Assembly (NCBI GenBank): GCA_036272935.1
Contig: DATAXP010000005.1
Coordinates: 1 to 56,601, forward strand
Direction: 5' to 3'
From: DATAXP01 sp036272935
Lineage (GTDB): Bacteria > Planctomycetota > Planctomycetia > Pirellulales > PNKZ01
Length of the DNA stretch: 56,601 nucleotides
Part shown: positions 1-7,762 of the stretch, one piece after another
Layout of the letters: every line of letters begins with the position of its first letter
Numbering within the stretch: position 1 is the first letter of the stretch
Translations under genes and position numbers: made by a program
Notes under the pieces: generated by a model
The model's database searches: none
What the model saw: the letters and a program-made list of their open reading frames with translations, nothing else
Told to the model about the DNA's origin: nothing

Positions 1-617
1 CGTGGTGGTGCGGTTCAACAACTGGGCGACGCGAAGCGAGTGCCGCGAGCACACGCTGCCACACGGCACGCTGCGCTGCGACGTGCTGGTGACGCACCTG
101 GACCTGCACAGCGCGACGATGGGCAAGCGAGACGTCGGCCGCCCACGGCTGGTGGTGATCGGCATCCCAGCGCCGTTTCAGATCGACACGATCCCCGCGA
201 AGCTCGACCGCTGGCACGCGGATGCGGCGGTGGCGATGGTCAACCCCTACTGGAATCGGCAACCATGCCAGGCGCTGTCGCTCGACAGCCTGGGGCACGC
301 GCATCCGCTGCCGACCCTGGGATATGACGGCGATCTATCACCTGAGCCGCATGGCGCTGCCGGCGACGGCGTACGTGTGCGGGTTCGATTGGCACTACGA
401 TTCCGCGGCCGACACGATCCAGGGACACGCCATTGATGCGCCGCGGCTGCCGGCGCATTTCAATCATTGGTACGTGCGCGAGGCGGTGTGGGTGAGCAGG
501 CACTTATTCGGCCATCGGCAATGGCAGTTCAGCCAGCGGGCAACGCGGACTCTTGACCGCCTTGTGGGACGCACGTTCGCTTGGGAGGGGGCCCAAGAAG
601 CCCGGTCCGTTGCCTGA
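1..617 (+). pseudogene. GT29-like glycosyltransferase, 3' part, frameshifted
   Basis: Two reading frames join to make one protein-like sequence. The upstream frame (from base 2) reads VVRFNNW, then a DVLVTH stretch, then PLPTLG. The next frame (ATG at 324) reads MTAIYHLSRM, then YVCGFDWHYD, to the stop at 615-617. Together they resemble the C-terminal half of family 29 (sialyltransferase-like) glycosyltransferases of bacteria, where an RFN motif is followed by a G-M-x-A-I segment and a GFD motif. The frame changes at about 320-326, where one extra base (probably the T at 323) separates LG from MTAI. The 5' end lies outside the window. It is either a true pseudogene or a sequencing error. The family call is from memory of motifs and is moderate. 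Confidence 0.5.
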
Positions 618-794
618 TAGTTCGTTTTGGCTGCGAATTCAGCCATAAGGCGGCCTTGCATCGAGAAGGGCATGGGGCGTACTATGCCGCCCCCATCTTG
701 GCGGCTGTGGCCGTCGTGCGCCGATGTTGTGCGCCGACTCGCCGCGACCGTCCCCTCGCGCGCCGGCGCACCCGTCTTCGACCTCTTCTCTGCC

Positions 795-1481
795 ATGCGG
801 ACCATCGTGCTACTGCCGTTGGTGTTGTGCGCCGCGTGCGGATGCACGGCCATGCGCCCGTGTCCGATGGTCTACGAGAACCCGATCCAAGTGCAAGCAC
901 CGGGCTGCGACTATTTGTGGGACCGCCTGGTCGATAGCGTCGACGATTATTTTGAGATCGAACGCGAGGAACGGCCCAAGTGGGTCGGCCCGGTGGTGAC
1001 GGCCGGGCGGATCGACTGCTTCCCGCAAGGCTCGGCGACGCTGCTCGAGCCGTGGCGGCACGACGTAGTGGGTCACGACGAGCGCCTGGAAAGCACGCTG
1101 CAATCGATGCGGCGACGATGTATCGTGCAGGTCATTCCCGTCGAGGGAGCGTGGCAGATCGACGTCGCGGTGTACAAGGAACTCGAGGACATGCCGCGGC
1201 CCGACATGGCGCCCACCGCGGCGGCCAGCTTCCGCGTCGACGATTCGCTCAGCCGATTGTACGGCGACCCGTTGCCCAGCGACTCGGTGGCTACCCAAGG
1301 CTGGATTCCGCAAGGCCGCGACCCGGCGGTCGAGCAACGGATCATCGCCGGGCTGCTGTCGCGGCTGCAACCGTCGTCGGTCGTGCCTGGCTTCTCCGCG
1401 CGCATCGCCACTCCCGAGCAGTTGCCGGAGCCGCTGCCGCCGGTCGGCGAACCGGTGGTGCCGCGCGTCGAGGGCAGGTAG
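795..1481 (+). CDS. Putative lipoprotein, function unknown
   Basis: Protein of 228 aa from the ATG at 795. The start MRTIVLLPLVLCAACGC gives a classic lipoprotein signal peptide with a lipobox around ACGC, so the mature protein is probably anchored to a membrane. An earlier in-frame start exists at 627, but the extension is Arg/Pro-rich and would bury the signal peptide, so it was not used. The mature part has a YLWDRLVDSVDDYFEIE segment and a Pro-rich C-terminus. I recognise no enzymatic motif. It resembles the many lineage-specific lipoproteins of planctomycetes. It is followed by an inverted repeat and then recO. Confidence 0.75.
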   Translation: MRTIVLLPLVLCAACGCTAMRPCPMVYENPIQVQAPGCDYLWDRLVDSVDDYFEIEREERPKWVGPVVTAGRIDCFPQGSATLLEPWRHDVVGHDERLESTLQSMRRRCIVQVIPVEGAWQIDVAVYKELEDMPRPDMAPTAAASFRVDDSLSRLYGDPLPSDSVATQGWIPQGRDPAVEQRIIAGLLSRLQPSSVVPGFSARIATPEQLPEPLPPVGEPVVPRVEGR

Positions 1482-1507
1482 CTAACGCCGAAACACGGGG
1501 CGGAAGA

Positions 1508-1589
1508 TTCACCACGGAGAGACGGAGGCACGGAGCAGCAGCAAGGTTCCAAATGTTCACCTTTCCTGTCGGTGCCTCTGTGGTTCAAT
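1508..1589. repeat. Family A two-armed inverted repeat
   Basis: Left arm 1508-1533 (core CCACGGAGAGACGGAGGCA) and right arm about 1571-1589 (core GGTGCCTCTGTGGTT) are imperfect inverted copies separated by about 40 bases, between the lipoprotein gene and recO. The same vocabulary returns at 7635-7755. No T-run follows, so it is not a standard terminator. Confidence 0.75.
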
Positions 1590-1648
1590 CCGGCTGCTGA
1601 CTCCGTTCGATACCAGTACGAGCGTGTTGTCGGTCTATAATTGCCTCG

Positions 1649-2479
1649 ATGAGTGCGGAAAAGACATTGGCCCTGGTGTTGCGCGTCGTCGAGTTCAGCG
1701 AGACGAGCAGCGTGCTCTCGCTGTTCACACGGGAGTTTGGCAAGATCCGGGGGCTGGCCAAAGGAGCGCGACGGCCGAAAAGCCCGTTCGAGTCTGCCCT
1801 TGACCTTCTTGGGCTGTGTCGGATAGTGTTCCTGCCCAAATCGTCCGAAACGCTCGACCTGCTCACCGAAGCCAAGTTGGAACGGCGATTTCGGCCGGCG
1901 GCCCGCGACCTATCTCGTCTCTACGCGGGTTATTACGTTGCCGAGTTGCTGAATGAACTTACCCACGACCGCGATCCCTACCCCGAATTGTTCGATGCTG
2001 CGTGCGACGCCCTTCGCGCTTTAGGTAGCACGGAGTTCCCCGTCGCCGCGGTGGTCCAGCGCTTCGAACTGAACACGTTACGACTGCTCGGACATTTGCC
2101 CGCGCTCGATGCGTGTGCCGGCTGCGGTGTGCCGCTGCCTAGCACGGCGCGCGTCGCGTTCGGCATTGCGGCCGGTGGCGTGCTTTGCGCGCGTTGCCGA
2201 CCGGGAAAACGACAAGTGGTTTCGCTCAGCGCGGCGGCACTGGCGGCGATGCGCCGGCTGGCCGAGGCCGGTGGTTCGCCGACGATGGCCGACGATTCGG
2301 CAGCGGTGGAGCGTGCGACTGCAGCCGATGCAGGGAATGTGGCAGGCGGAATGACCGAGGCGGACCGGTTCGGCCGACGGTTGGACGGAGAACTGCGAGG
2401 CGTTTTGAATCAATACCTGTGCTATCTGATCGGACATCGGCCGCGGATGCACGGCTATCTCGGCAACTTGTCGGGCTAA
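1649..2479 (+). CDS. recO: DNA repair protein RecO
   Basis: RecO (276 aa) helps load RecA at gaps by displacing SSB and working with RecF/RecR. The N-terminal OB-fold begins with the typical ALVLRVVEFSETSSVLSLFT pattern and FGKIRGLAKGARRPKS. The helical domain follows, with a four-Cys zinc site at C156, C159, C180 and C183. Length is slightly above the usual 240-250 aa because of an Ala/Thr-rich insert near residues 210-245. The stop at 2477-2479 is 8 bases before the next start, so it is probably cotranscribed with the TPR lipoprotein. Confidence 0.95.
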   Translation: MSAEKTLALVLRVVEFSETSSVLSLFTREFGKIRGLAKGARRPKSPFESALDLLGLCRIVFLPKSSETLDLLTEAKLERRFRPAARDLSRLYAGYYVAELLNELTHDRDPYPELFDAACDALRALGSTEFPVAAVVQRFELNTLRLLGHLPALDACAGCGVPLPSTARVAFGIAAGGVLCARCRPGKRQVVSLSAAALAAMRRLAEAGGSPTMADDSAAVERATAADAGNVAGGMTEADRFGRRLDGELRGVLNQYLCYLIGHRPRMHGYLGNLSG

Positions 2480-2487
2480 AGGCTTTC

Positions 2488-3777
2488 ATGCACATTTGCC
2501 GCATCACGCGACGGAGCCGCACCTGGTTGGTGGCGATGATGCTCTGCGCGTTCGTCGGAATGTCGACAGGCGGCGGCTGCCAATCGCTCGGCGAGCGGCT
2601 GCGGCATCCGTTCCGCAAGAAGCCGCCCGAGACGACCGAGACGACGCCGAACTACGACGCACCGGGCCAGAGCATTCAAAAGGCGTCGTTCGACCAACCG
2701 GCCACGCCCGGCTCGGAACTGGCCAAAAGTCCCGGCTCCTCGCTGGAGGGCGTGGAAGAAAAGAAGGGCTTCTGGCAGAAGGTCGGCGACGCGACCAACA
2801 GCAAGAACATCAATCGGCGCTGGAAAAGCATGACGGGCCGCGCTGCCAACGAGCAGATCGCCCGCCAGGCCTATGCCGACGGCATGGCGGCGTTCAAGGA
2901 TCATCGCTACGAGGAAGCGGCCAAGAAGTTCGACATTGCCGCCGATCGCTGGTCCGACTCGGAGCTGGAAGAAGACGGCATGTTCATGTACGCCGAGAGC
3001 ATGTTCTTCGCCGACCGCTATCCCAAGGCCTCCGACACGTACACCAAGCTGCTCAAGAAGTACGAGAACTCGCGCTACCTGGACAAGGTGATGGTGCGCT
3101 CGTTCGCCATCGGCCGATATTGGGACGACGTTTCGCGCGACAAGTCGACCTACCAGCCCAATTTCACGGACAACAGCCGACCGTTCATCGACACGCAGGG
3201 GCACGCGATCTCGGTGTTCGAAGGGATTCGCATGAACGATCCCACCGGCCCCTTGGCCGACGACGCGACGTTTGCCGCCGGCGTGTCGCACTTCATGCGC
3301 GGCTACTACGACGACGCCGATCACGATTTCGACACGCTACGGAAAGAATATCCCCGCAGCGAGCACCAGCCGGCCGCGCATCTGTTAGGCCTGCGCACCA
3401 AGCTGCGCACGTATCAAGGCCCGCAATACGACGACCGCCCGCTGACCGACGCCGATAAGTTGATCGACTCGACGCTGCTGCAATTCGGCCAGGAAATGCC
3501 CGAGGAGCGCGAGCGCCTGCAGCACGCCAAGCGGGCGATCCGTGCCCAGCGCGCCGAGCGCGAGTACGACAACGCCGTGTACTACGACAGTCGCAAATGC
3601 TACGGAGCGGCCCGGTACTACTACCAGAACGTCATCAAGCAGTATCCGGAAACGCACCATGGCGAGCTGGCGCAGAAGCGCATGGTCGAGATCAAGGACA
3701 AGCCGGCCGATCCGCCGAACTACTGGTGGTGGCTGGCGAAAATCTTCGGCGAACGCAGCCGGAAGGCAACGTACTGA
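2488..3777 (+). CDS. TPR-containing lipoprotein (BamD/YfgL-assembly style)
   Basis: Protein of 429 aa from the ATG at 2488, 8 bases after recO. Earlier in-frame starts lie inside recO. The N-terminus has basic residues, a hydrophobic segment (WLVAMMLCAFVGM) and STGGGC, a plausible though non-canonical lipobox. After a Pro/Thr/Lys linker, helical repeats of TPR type follow, for example YADGMAAFKDHRYEEAAKKF, MFFADRYPKASDTYTKLL and YGAARYYYQNVIKQYPETHH. The last resembles outer-membrane assembly lipoproteins (BamD) and tol-pal accessory proteins. With the LptE-like gene one base downstream, a role in outer-membrane biogenesis is likely, but this is inference. Confidence 0.85.
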   Translation: MHICRITRRSRTWLVAMMLCAFVGMSTGGGCQSLGERLRHPFRKKPPETTETTPNYDAPGQSIQKASFDQPATPGSELAKSPGSSLEGVEEKKGFWQKVGDATNSKNINRRWKSMTGRAANEQIARQAYADGMAAFKDHRYEEAAKKFDIAADRWSDSELEEDGMFMYAESMFFADRYPKASDTYTKLLKKYENSRYLDKVMVRSFAIGRYWDDVSRDKSTYQPNFTDNSRPFIDTQGHAISVFEGIRMNDPTGPLADDATFAAGVSHFMRGYYDDADHDFDTLRKEYPRSEHQPAAHLLGLRTKLRTYQGPQYDDRPLTDADKLIDSTLLQFGQEMPEERERLQHAKRAIRAQRAEREYDNAVYYDSRKCYGAARYYYQNVIKQYPETHHGELAQKRMVEIKDKPADPPNYWWWLAKIFGERSRKATY

Positions 3778-3778
3778 A

Positions 3779-3862
3779 ATGCAGAAGGCAGAAGGCAGAA
3801 GGCAGAATGGCGGCAGATCGGCACTGCATGCATTCATCATTCTGCATTCATCATTCTGCATT
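3779..3862. repeat. Family B repeat inside the lptE 5' end
   Basis: Left arm 3779-3810 is three and a half copies of GCAGAAG. Right arm 3826-3862 is two copies of a CATTCATCATTCTG unit. The outer ends (AATGCAGAA and TTCTGCATT) pair. It lies wholly within the signal-peptide coding region. Related sequence occurs at 54437-54497 and 55376-55410. Confidence 0.8.
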
Positions 3863-4348
3863 TGCCTGTGCACCGGCTGCATGCGCTACATGGTCGGCAA
3901 TCGCACGCTATATCCGCCCGACATTCAGACGGTGTACGTACCGATGTTCGATTCGACCAGCTTCCGCCGCGGACTGGGCGAGGAGCTGACCGAAGCGGTG
4001 GTCAAGGAAATCGAGCTGAAGACCCCGTTCAAAGTGGTCAATTCGCCCGACGCCGACAGCGTGCTTGCCGGCAAGCTGGTCAGCGACACCAAGGGGGTGC
4101 TGGTCAAGCCGCCGACCGACGAACAGCGCTTGGTGCAGATTCAATATCGAGTGCAAGTGAGCTGGGTCGACCGCCGCGGCAGCCAGATTCGCGAGATGCA
4201 GTCGATCCCGGTTCCGGATGCATCGGTCATGATCGACCAGACGCAAAATTACGTGCCTGAGATGGGGCAATCGATCAGCACCGCCCAGGCCCAGACCGTG
4301 CAGCGCCTGGCCGAGCAGATCGTTTCGCTGATGGAAGCACCGTGGTAG
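3779..4348 (+). CDS. lptE: LptE-like LPS-assembly lipoprotein
   Basis: Protein of 189 aa. LptE plugs the LptD barrel and assists LPS insertion into the outer membrane. The conserved core is clear: SFRRGLGEELTEAVVKEIE, then TPFKVV, DSVLAGKLVSDTKGVLV, and a C-terminal YVPEMGQSISTAQAQTVQRL. The start is the ATG at 3779, one base after the upstream stop (TGAAATG), which fits translational coupling. The first 34 residues are encoded by a family B repeat. They supply a hydrophobic run (FIILHSSFCICL) and CTGC, so the export signal seems to be made from repeat DNA. The lipid acceptor would be C34. The symbol is a family call, not orthology-tested. Confidence 0.8.
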   Translation: MQKAEGRRQNGGRSALHAFIILHSSFCICLCTGCMRYMVGNRTLYPPDIQTVYVPMFDSTSFRRGLGEELTEAVVKEIELKTPFKVVNSPDADSVLAGKLVSDTKGVLVKPPTDEQRLVQIQYRVQVSWVDRRGSQIREMQSIPVPDASVMIDQTQNYVPEMGQSISTAQAQTVQRLAEQIVSLMEAPW

Positions 4349-4350
4349 GA

Positions 4351-4506
4351 AGCAAGTAGCTAGTTGCTAGTAGCTGGTTGCTAGACCAGATTGAAACCAG
4401 CAACTAGCTACCAGCAACTAGCTACCAGCAACTAGCTACCAGCAACTAGCTACCAGCAACTAGCTACCAGCAACTAGCTACCAGCAACTAGCTACCAGCA
4501 ACTAGC
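4351..4506. repeat. Family C tandem array with inverted left arm
   Basis: Seven perfect 14-base copies of CCAGCAACTAGCTA start at 4397, 4411, 4425, 4439, 4453, 4467 and 4481, with a partial copy at 4495. The left arm at about 4355-4385 holds the reverse complement (TAGTTGCTAG and TAGCTGGTTGCTAG), so the array can fold back. It occupies the whole gap between the lptE-like gene and folP and ends 7 bases before the folP start, where a Shine-Dalgarno sequence would be expected. Confidence 0.95.
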
Positions 4507-4513
4507 AACTTCC

Positions 4514-5356
4514 ATGCACTGGCAACTTCGCACGCGCCGTCTCGAATTGCCCCGCCGGCCGCGGGTGATGGGGATCGTCAACGTCACGCCCGACAGCTTC
4601 TCCGACGGCGGAGAATTTTTCGATCCACGAGCGGCCATCGAACAGGGCCTACGCCTTGCAACAGCCGGTGCCGAAGTGCTCGATGTCGGCGGCGAGAGCA
4701 CGCGCCCTTATTCCGAGCCGGTGAGCAGCGCTGAAGAGCTGCGACGCGTGTTGCCGGTGGTGCGCGAGCTGGTCGAGCGCAGCGGCGTGCCGGTGTCGAT
4801 CGACACCTCCAAAGCCACGGTCGCCGCCGCCGCGATTCAAGCCGGCGCTGAGATCATCAACGACGTGACCGGCCTGGCAGGCGATCCCGACATGCTGCCC
4901 CTGGCGGTCGCGTCGGGCGCCGGTGTGTGTGCGATGCACATGCACGGCACGCCGCAGACGATGCAAGACAACCCGAGGTACCATGACGTGGTGGCCGAGG
5001 TACTCGACTACCTGCGGCAGCGGCGCGATGCGCTGTTGGCCGCCGGGATCGAGGCCAAGCGCATCTGTCTCGATCCGGGCATCGGCTTCGGCAAGACGCA
5101 CCAGCACAACCTGGCGCTGCTGGCCAACTGCCATCGGTTCCACGAGCTTGGGTGTCCGCTGCTCGTCGGCCCGTCGCGCAAGGGGTTCATCGCCCATGTG
5201 CTCGGCGACAAGCAGACGGATCGCATTGCCGGGACTGTCGGCGTGGTGCTGTCGCTGGCCGTGCAAGGCGTGCAGGTTGTCCGCGTTCATGACGTCGAGC
5301 CGGTCCGCCATGCACTGCTGCTGTTCGAGGCGACCGGCGGTTTTGATCGGCGTTGA
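4514..5356 (+). CDS. folP: Dihydropteroate synthase
   Basis: FolP (280 aa) condenses p-aminobenzoate with dihydropterin pyrophosphate in folate synthesis, in the cytoplasm. All family motifs are visible in order: GIVNVTPDSFSDGG near residue 20, DVGGESTRP, SIDTSK, NDVTG, MHMHGTPQTMQ, DPGIGFGKT and GPSRKGFI. Length is normal. The ATG at 4514 is directly downstream of the family C tandem array, and no clear Shine-Dalgarno sequence is present. An earlier gene is absent on this strand, and the next gene, proA, starts about 80 bases after the stop. Confidence 0.97.
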   Translation: MHWQLRTRRLELPRRPRVMGIVNVTPDSFSDGGEFFDPRAAIEQGLRLATAGAEVLDVGGESTRPYSEPVSSAEELRRVLPVVRELVERSGVPVSIDTSKATVAAAAIQAGAEIINDVTGLAGDPDMLPLAVASGAGVCAMHMHGTPQTMQDNPRYHDVVAEVLDYLRQRRDALLAAGIEAKRICLDPGIGFGKTHQHNLALLANCHRFHELGCPLLVGPSRKGFIAHVLGDKQTDRIAGTVGVVLSLAVQGVQVVRVHDVEPVRHALLLFEATGGFDRR

Positions 5357-5436
5357 CTCAGCCCCCGCATCGACCGATACTTCGATTATCGCTTGCTTCT
5401 CACTGCCCTCTGCCTACTGTCGTCTGCCCGCGACCC

Positions 5437-6711
5437 ATGGCCATTGCCGAGCAACCCGAGCTCGCCGCCTACTGTGAGGACCTGGCACGCCGGGCCGCTG
5501 AGGCTTCGAGCGAGCTGGCCCAGGTGTCCGGCGGACGGAAGCAAGCCTGGCTGCGACACGCCGCCGCCCTGCTGCGCGAGCGGCAAGAGGCACTGTCGGC
5601 GGCCAACGCGCTCGACTTGGCCGCTGCCCCCGGCTACGGGCTCACCGATGCCGCCATTGACCGCCTACGGCTCACGCCGAAAGTGATCGAATCGATGGCC
5701 GCCGCCTTGGAAGAAGTGGCTGCCCTGCCCGATCCGGTTGGCGAGATCATCGAATCGAGCATCCGCCCCAACGGTCTCGAAGTGCAGAAGATTCGCGTGC
5801 CGCTGGGAGTCGTGTTTTTCATTTACGAGTCGCGACCGAACGTGACCGCCGACGCCGCGGCGATCTGCCTCAAGAGCGGCAACGCCGTCGTCCTGCGCGG
5901 CGGCAAGGAAGCGATTCATTCCAACGGTGCGATTGTCGACGTGCTCCACGAATCGCTGACCGAGGCCGGCTTGCCGGCCGACGCCGTTCAGCTTGTCGGT
6001 ACGACTAATCGCGACGCGGTGGGACACCTGCTAAAGCTCGATGGCTACATCAACGTCGCCATCCCGCGCGGCGGCGAAGGGTTGATCCGCCGCGTGGTGG
6101 CCGAGGCGCGGATGCCGGTCATCAAGCACTACACCGGCAATTGCCACGTGTACGTCGACGCTACGGCCGACCTGGCGATGGCCGAGCGCATTTTGATCAA
6201 TGCCAAGTGCCAGCGGATGGGTGTGTGCAACGCCGCCGAGTCGCTGGTCGTTCACCGCGACGTGGCGTCCGCGTTCTTGCCGAGTGCGGCCAAGGCACTG
6301 TCCGCGAAAGGCATCGAGCTGCGCGGCGACGCGCGAACCCGTGCTTTAGTCCCCACGGCGAAGCCCGCGACCGAAGAAGATTACGCCACCGAGTACCTGG
6401 GGCCGAAGCTGTCGGTCGTCGTGGTCGATTCGCTCGACGAGGCGATTCGGCACATTCATCGTTACGGCTCGCAGCACACGGAAGCGATCGTCACGTCCGA
6501 TCTGGCCGCTGCCCGCGAGTTCACCCGGCGCATCGACAGCTCCGCCGTCATGGTGAACGCCAGCACGCGCTTCAACGACGGCGGCGAATTCGGCCTGGGG
6601 GCGGAGATCGGCATCAGCACCGACAAGTTCCACGCTCGCGGCCCCTGCGGCCTCAAGGAGCTGACCAGCTACAAGTACGTCGTCTACGGCGACGGGCAGA
6701 TACGCGAATAG
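5437..6711 (+). CDS. proA: Glutamate-5-semialdehyde dehydrogenase (gamma-glutamyl phosphate reductase)
   Basis: ProA (424 aa) reduces gamma-glutamyl phosphate to glutamate semialdehyde with NADPH in proline synthesis. It is an aldehyde-dehydrogenase-fold protein. Diagnostic stretches are YESRPNVTADAAAICLKSGN, RGGKEAIHSN, PRGGEGLIRRV and the catalytic Cys in KCQRMGVCNAAE, with GLGAEIGISTDK and RGPCGL near the C-terminus. The ATG at 5437 (MAIAEQPELAAY) was preferred over the in-frame start at 5353, whose extra residues run through low-complexity CTGCC-rich DNA. proB is not nearby. Confidence 0.96.
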   Translation: MAIAEQPELAAYCEDLARRAAEASSELAQVSGGRKQAWLRHAAALLRERQEALSAANALDLAAAPGYGLTDAAIDRLRLTPKVIESMAAALEEVAALPDPVGEIIESSIRPNGLEVQKIRVPLGVVFFIYESRPNVTADAAAICLKSGNAVVLRGGKEAIHSNGAIVDVLHESLTEAGLPADAVQLVGTTNRDAVGHLLKLDGYINVAIPRGGEGLIRRVVAEARMPVIKHYTGNCHVYVDATADLAMAERILINAKCQRMGVCNAAESLVVHRDVASAFLPSAAKALSAKGIELRGDARTRALVPTAKPATEEDYATEYLGPKLSVVVVDSLDEAIRHIHRYGSQHTEAIVTSDLAAAREFTRRIDSSAVMVNASTRFNDGGEFGLGAEIGISTDKFHARGPCGLKELTSYKYVVYGDGQIRE

Positions 6712-6723
6712 AGATGGACTTCC

Positions 6724-6751
6724 AAGCCCACGGATGGCCATCCGTGGGCTT
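6724..6751. repeat. Family J perfect 28-base palindrome
   Basis: A perfect palindrome with half-site AAGCCCACGGATGG lies 12 bases after the proA stop and 22 bases before the fliM start. It could act as a terminator or processing hairpin, but no T-run follows. Confidence 0.85.
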
Positions 6752-6773
6752 ACTCTGGCAAAGGAATGCCACG

Positions 6774-7631
6774 ATGATCGATCGACCAACGCGCCCCGCG
6801 GCGCGCAACACGTTGCTCAGCGCCGAGCAGATTGCCGGGCTGGAGACATTGCACAAAGACTTGGCGCGCGGTTTCGCCGCGGCGCTATTGCATCACGCGG
6901 CGATCACGGTCGAACCGGCGGCGGTGCGGGTCGAGCAGATCGCCTACGCCACGTTTCTGACAAAGCTCGAAACTCCCACGTTTCTGGCGATCGTCGAGGC
7001 GCCGCCGCTCGAGGGTAGCGTGCTGGTGCATCTGGGCCCGTCGATCTTGCTGCCGATTCTCGACGCGCTGCTCGGCGGGCGTTCGAGCACAGCGATGGCC
7101 CCACGGCCGCTGACCGACATCGACACGCGGTTGGCACGCAAGGTGGTCGAGCTGCTGCTGGCCGAGCTGCGCCAGGCCTGGTCGGCAGCGCTGCCGATCG
7201 AACCCCGCATCGTGCGGACCGAAACGCGCCGCGAGACGGCCGGCGGGGCGTCGTCGTTCGAGGCGATGGCCCGGATCAAGTTTGATCTTTCGCTGGGTTC
7301 GCTGCACGGCGCGGTTCAGCTTTGCCTGCCGTGCCGGTCGCTGGCAGGGCTCGCGACGCTGCCGCTGTCGCTGGAGCCGGGCTTCGCCAACGACGTTGCG
7401 GGCATTTCTTCGCCGCAGCAACCGATCGACGTTGTGGTGACGCTGGCCGAGATGCGTGTGACGGCCGAGCAGTTGGCTGCCTTGCAGCCGGGTGATATTC
7501 TCGCCACCGATCGTTCATGCCGCGGCACGCTGTCCGTGGAAGCCGACGGAGTGCGCCTGCTGCGCGGTCGCCCCGGCACCTCGGCCGGGCGCAAAGCGGT
7601 GCGCATCGAACAACGCGTCCCGCGGCGGTGA
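6774..7631 (+). CDS. fliM: Flagellar motor switch protein FliM, shortened N-terminus
   Basis: FliM (285 aa here, usually about 330) is part of the C-ring that sets rotation direction. The middle domain is recognisable: LSAEQIAGLETLHKDLARGF, then RPLTDIDTRLARKVVELLL and ELRQAWSAALPIEPRIVRTE. The C-terminal SpoA/FliN-like domain has VVVTLAEMRVTAEQLAALQP and GDILATD. The start at 6774 has AAGGA about 8 bases upstream. The usual N-terminal CheY-P binding motif (LSQxEIDALL) is missing and the protein begins almost at the middle domain. No other flagellar gene is adjacent. Confidence 0.8.
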   Translation: MIDRPTRPAARNTLLSAEQIAGLETLHKDLARGFAAALLHHAAITVEPAAVRVEQIAYATFLTKLETPTFLAIVEAPPLEGSVLVHLGPSILLPILDALLGGRSSTAMAPRPLTDIDTRLARKVVELLLAELRQAWSAALPIEPRIVRTETRRETAGGASSFEAMARIKFDLSLGSLHGAVQLCLPCRSLAGLATLPLSLEPGFANDVAGISSPQQPIDVVVTLAEMRVTAEQLAALQPGDILATDRSCRGTLSVEADGVRLLRGRPGTSAGRKAVRIEQRVPRR

Positions 7632-7634
7632 ATG

Positions 7635-7755
7635 AACCACGGAGACAGCGAGGCACAGAGAAAACACGGAGCAGCAAGTACGTGCGGTACGATCTGCTCT
7701 TCCAAAAAACTGTTGCTCCGTGCGTCCTCCGTGTCTCAGCGTCTCTGTGGTGAAT
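7635..7755. repeat. Family A two-armed inverted repeat, second copy
   Basis: Left arm from 7635 (AACCACGGAGACAGCGAGG, then AAACACGGAGCAGCAA) and right arm 7712-7755 (TGTTGCTCCGTGCG, then TCCTCCGTGTCTCAGCG and TCTCTGTGGT) are inverted copies about 30 bases apart. It fills the gap between the convergent fliM and DUF1501 genes, where a bidirectional terminator would be expected. Confidence 0.85.
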
Positions 7756-7762
7756 CCTCCGG

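Noticed and set aside
4397..4506. Possible CRISPR array
   Set aside because: The 14-base units are strictly tandem without spacers and no cas gene is near.
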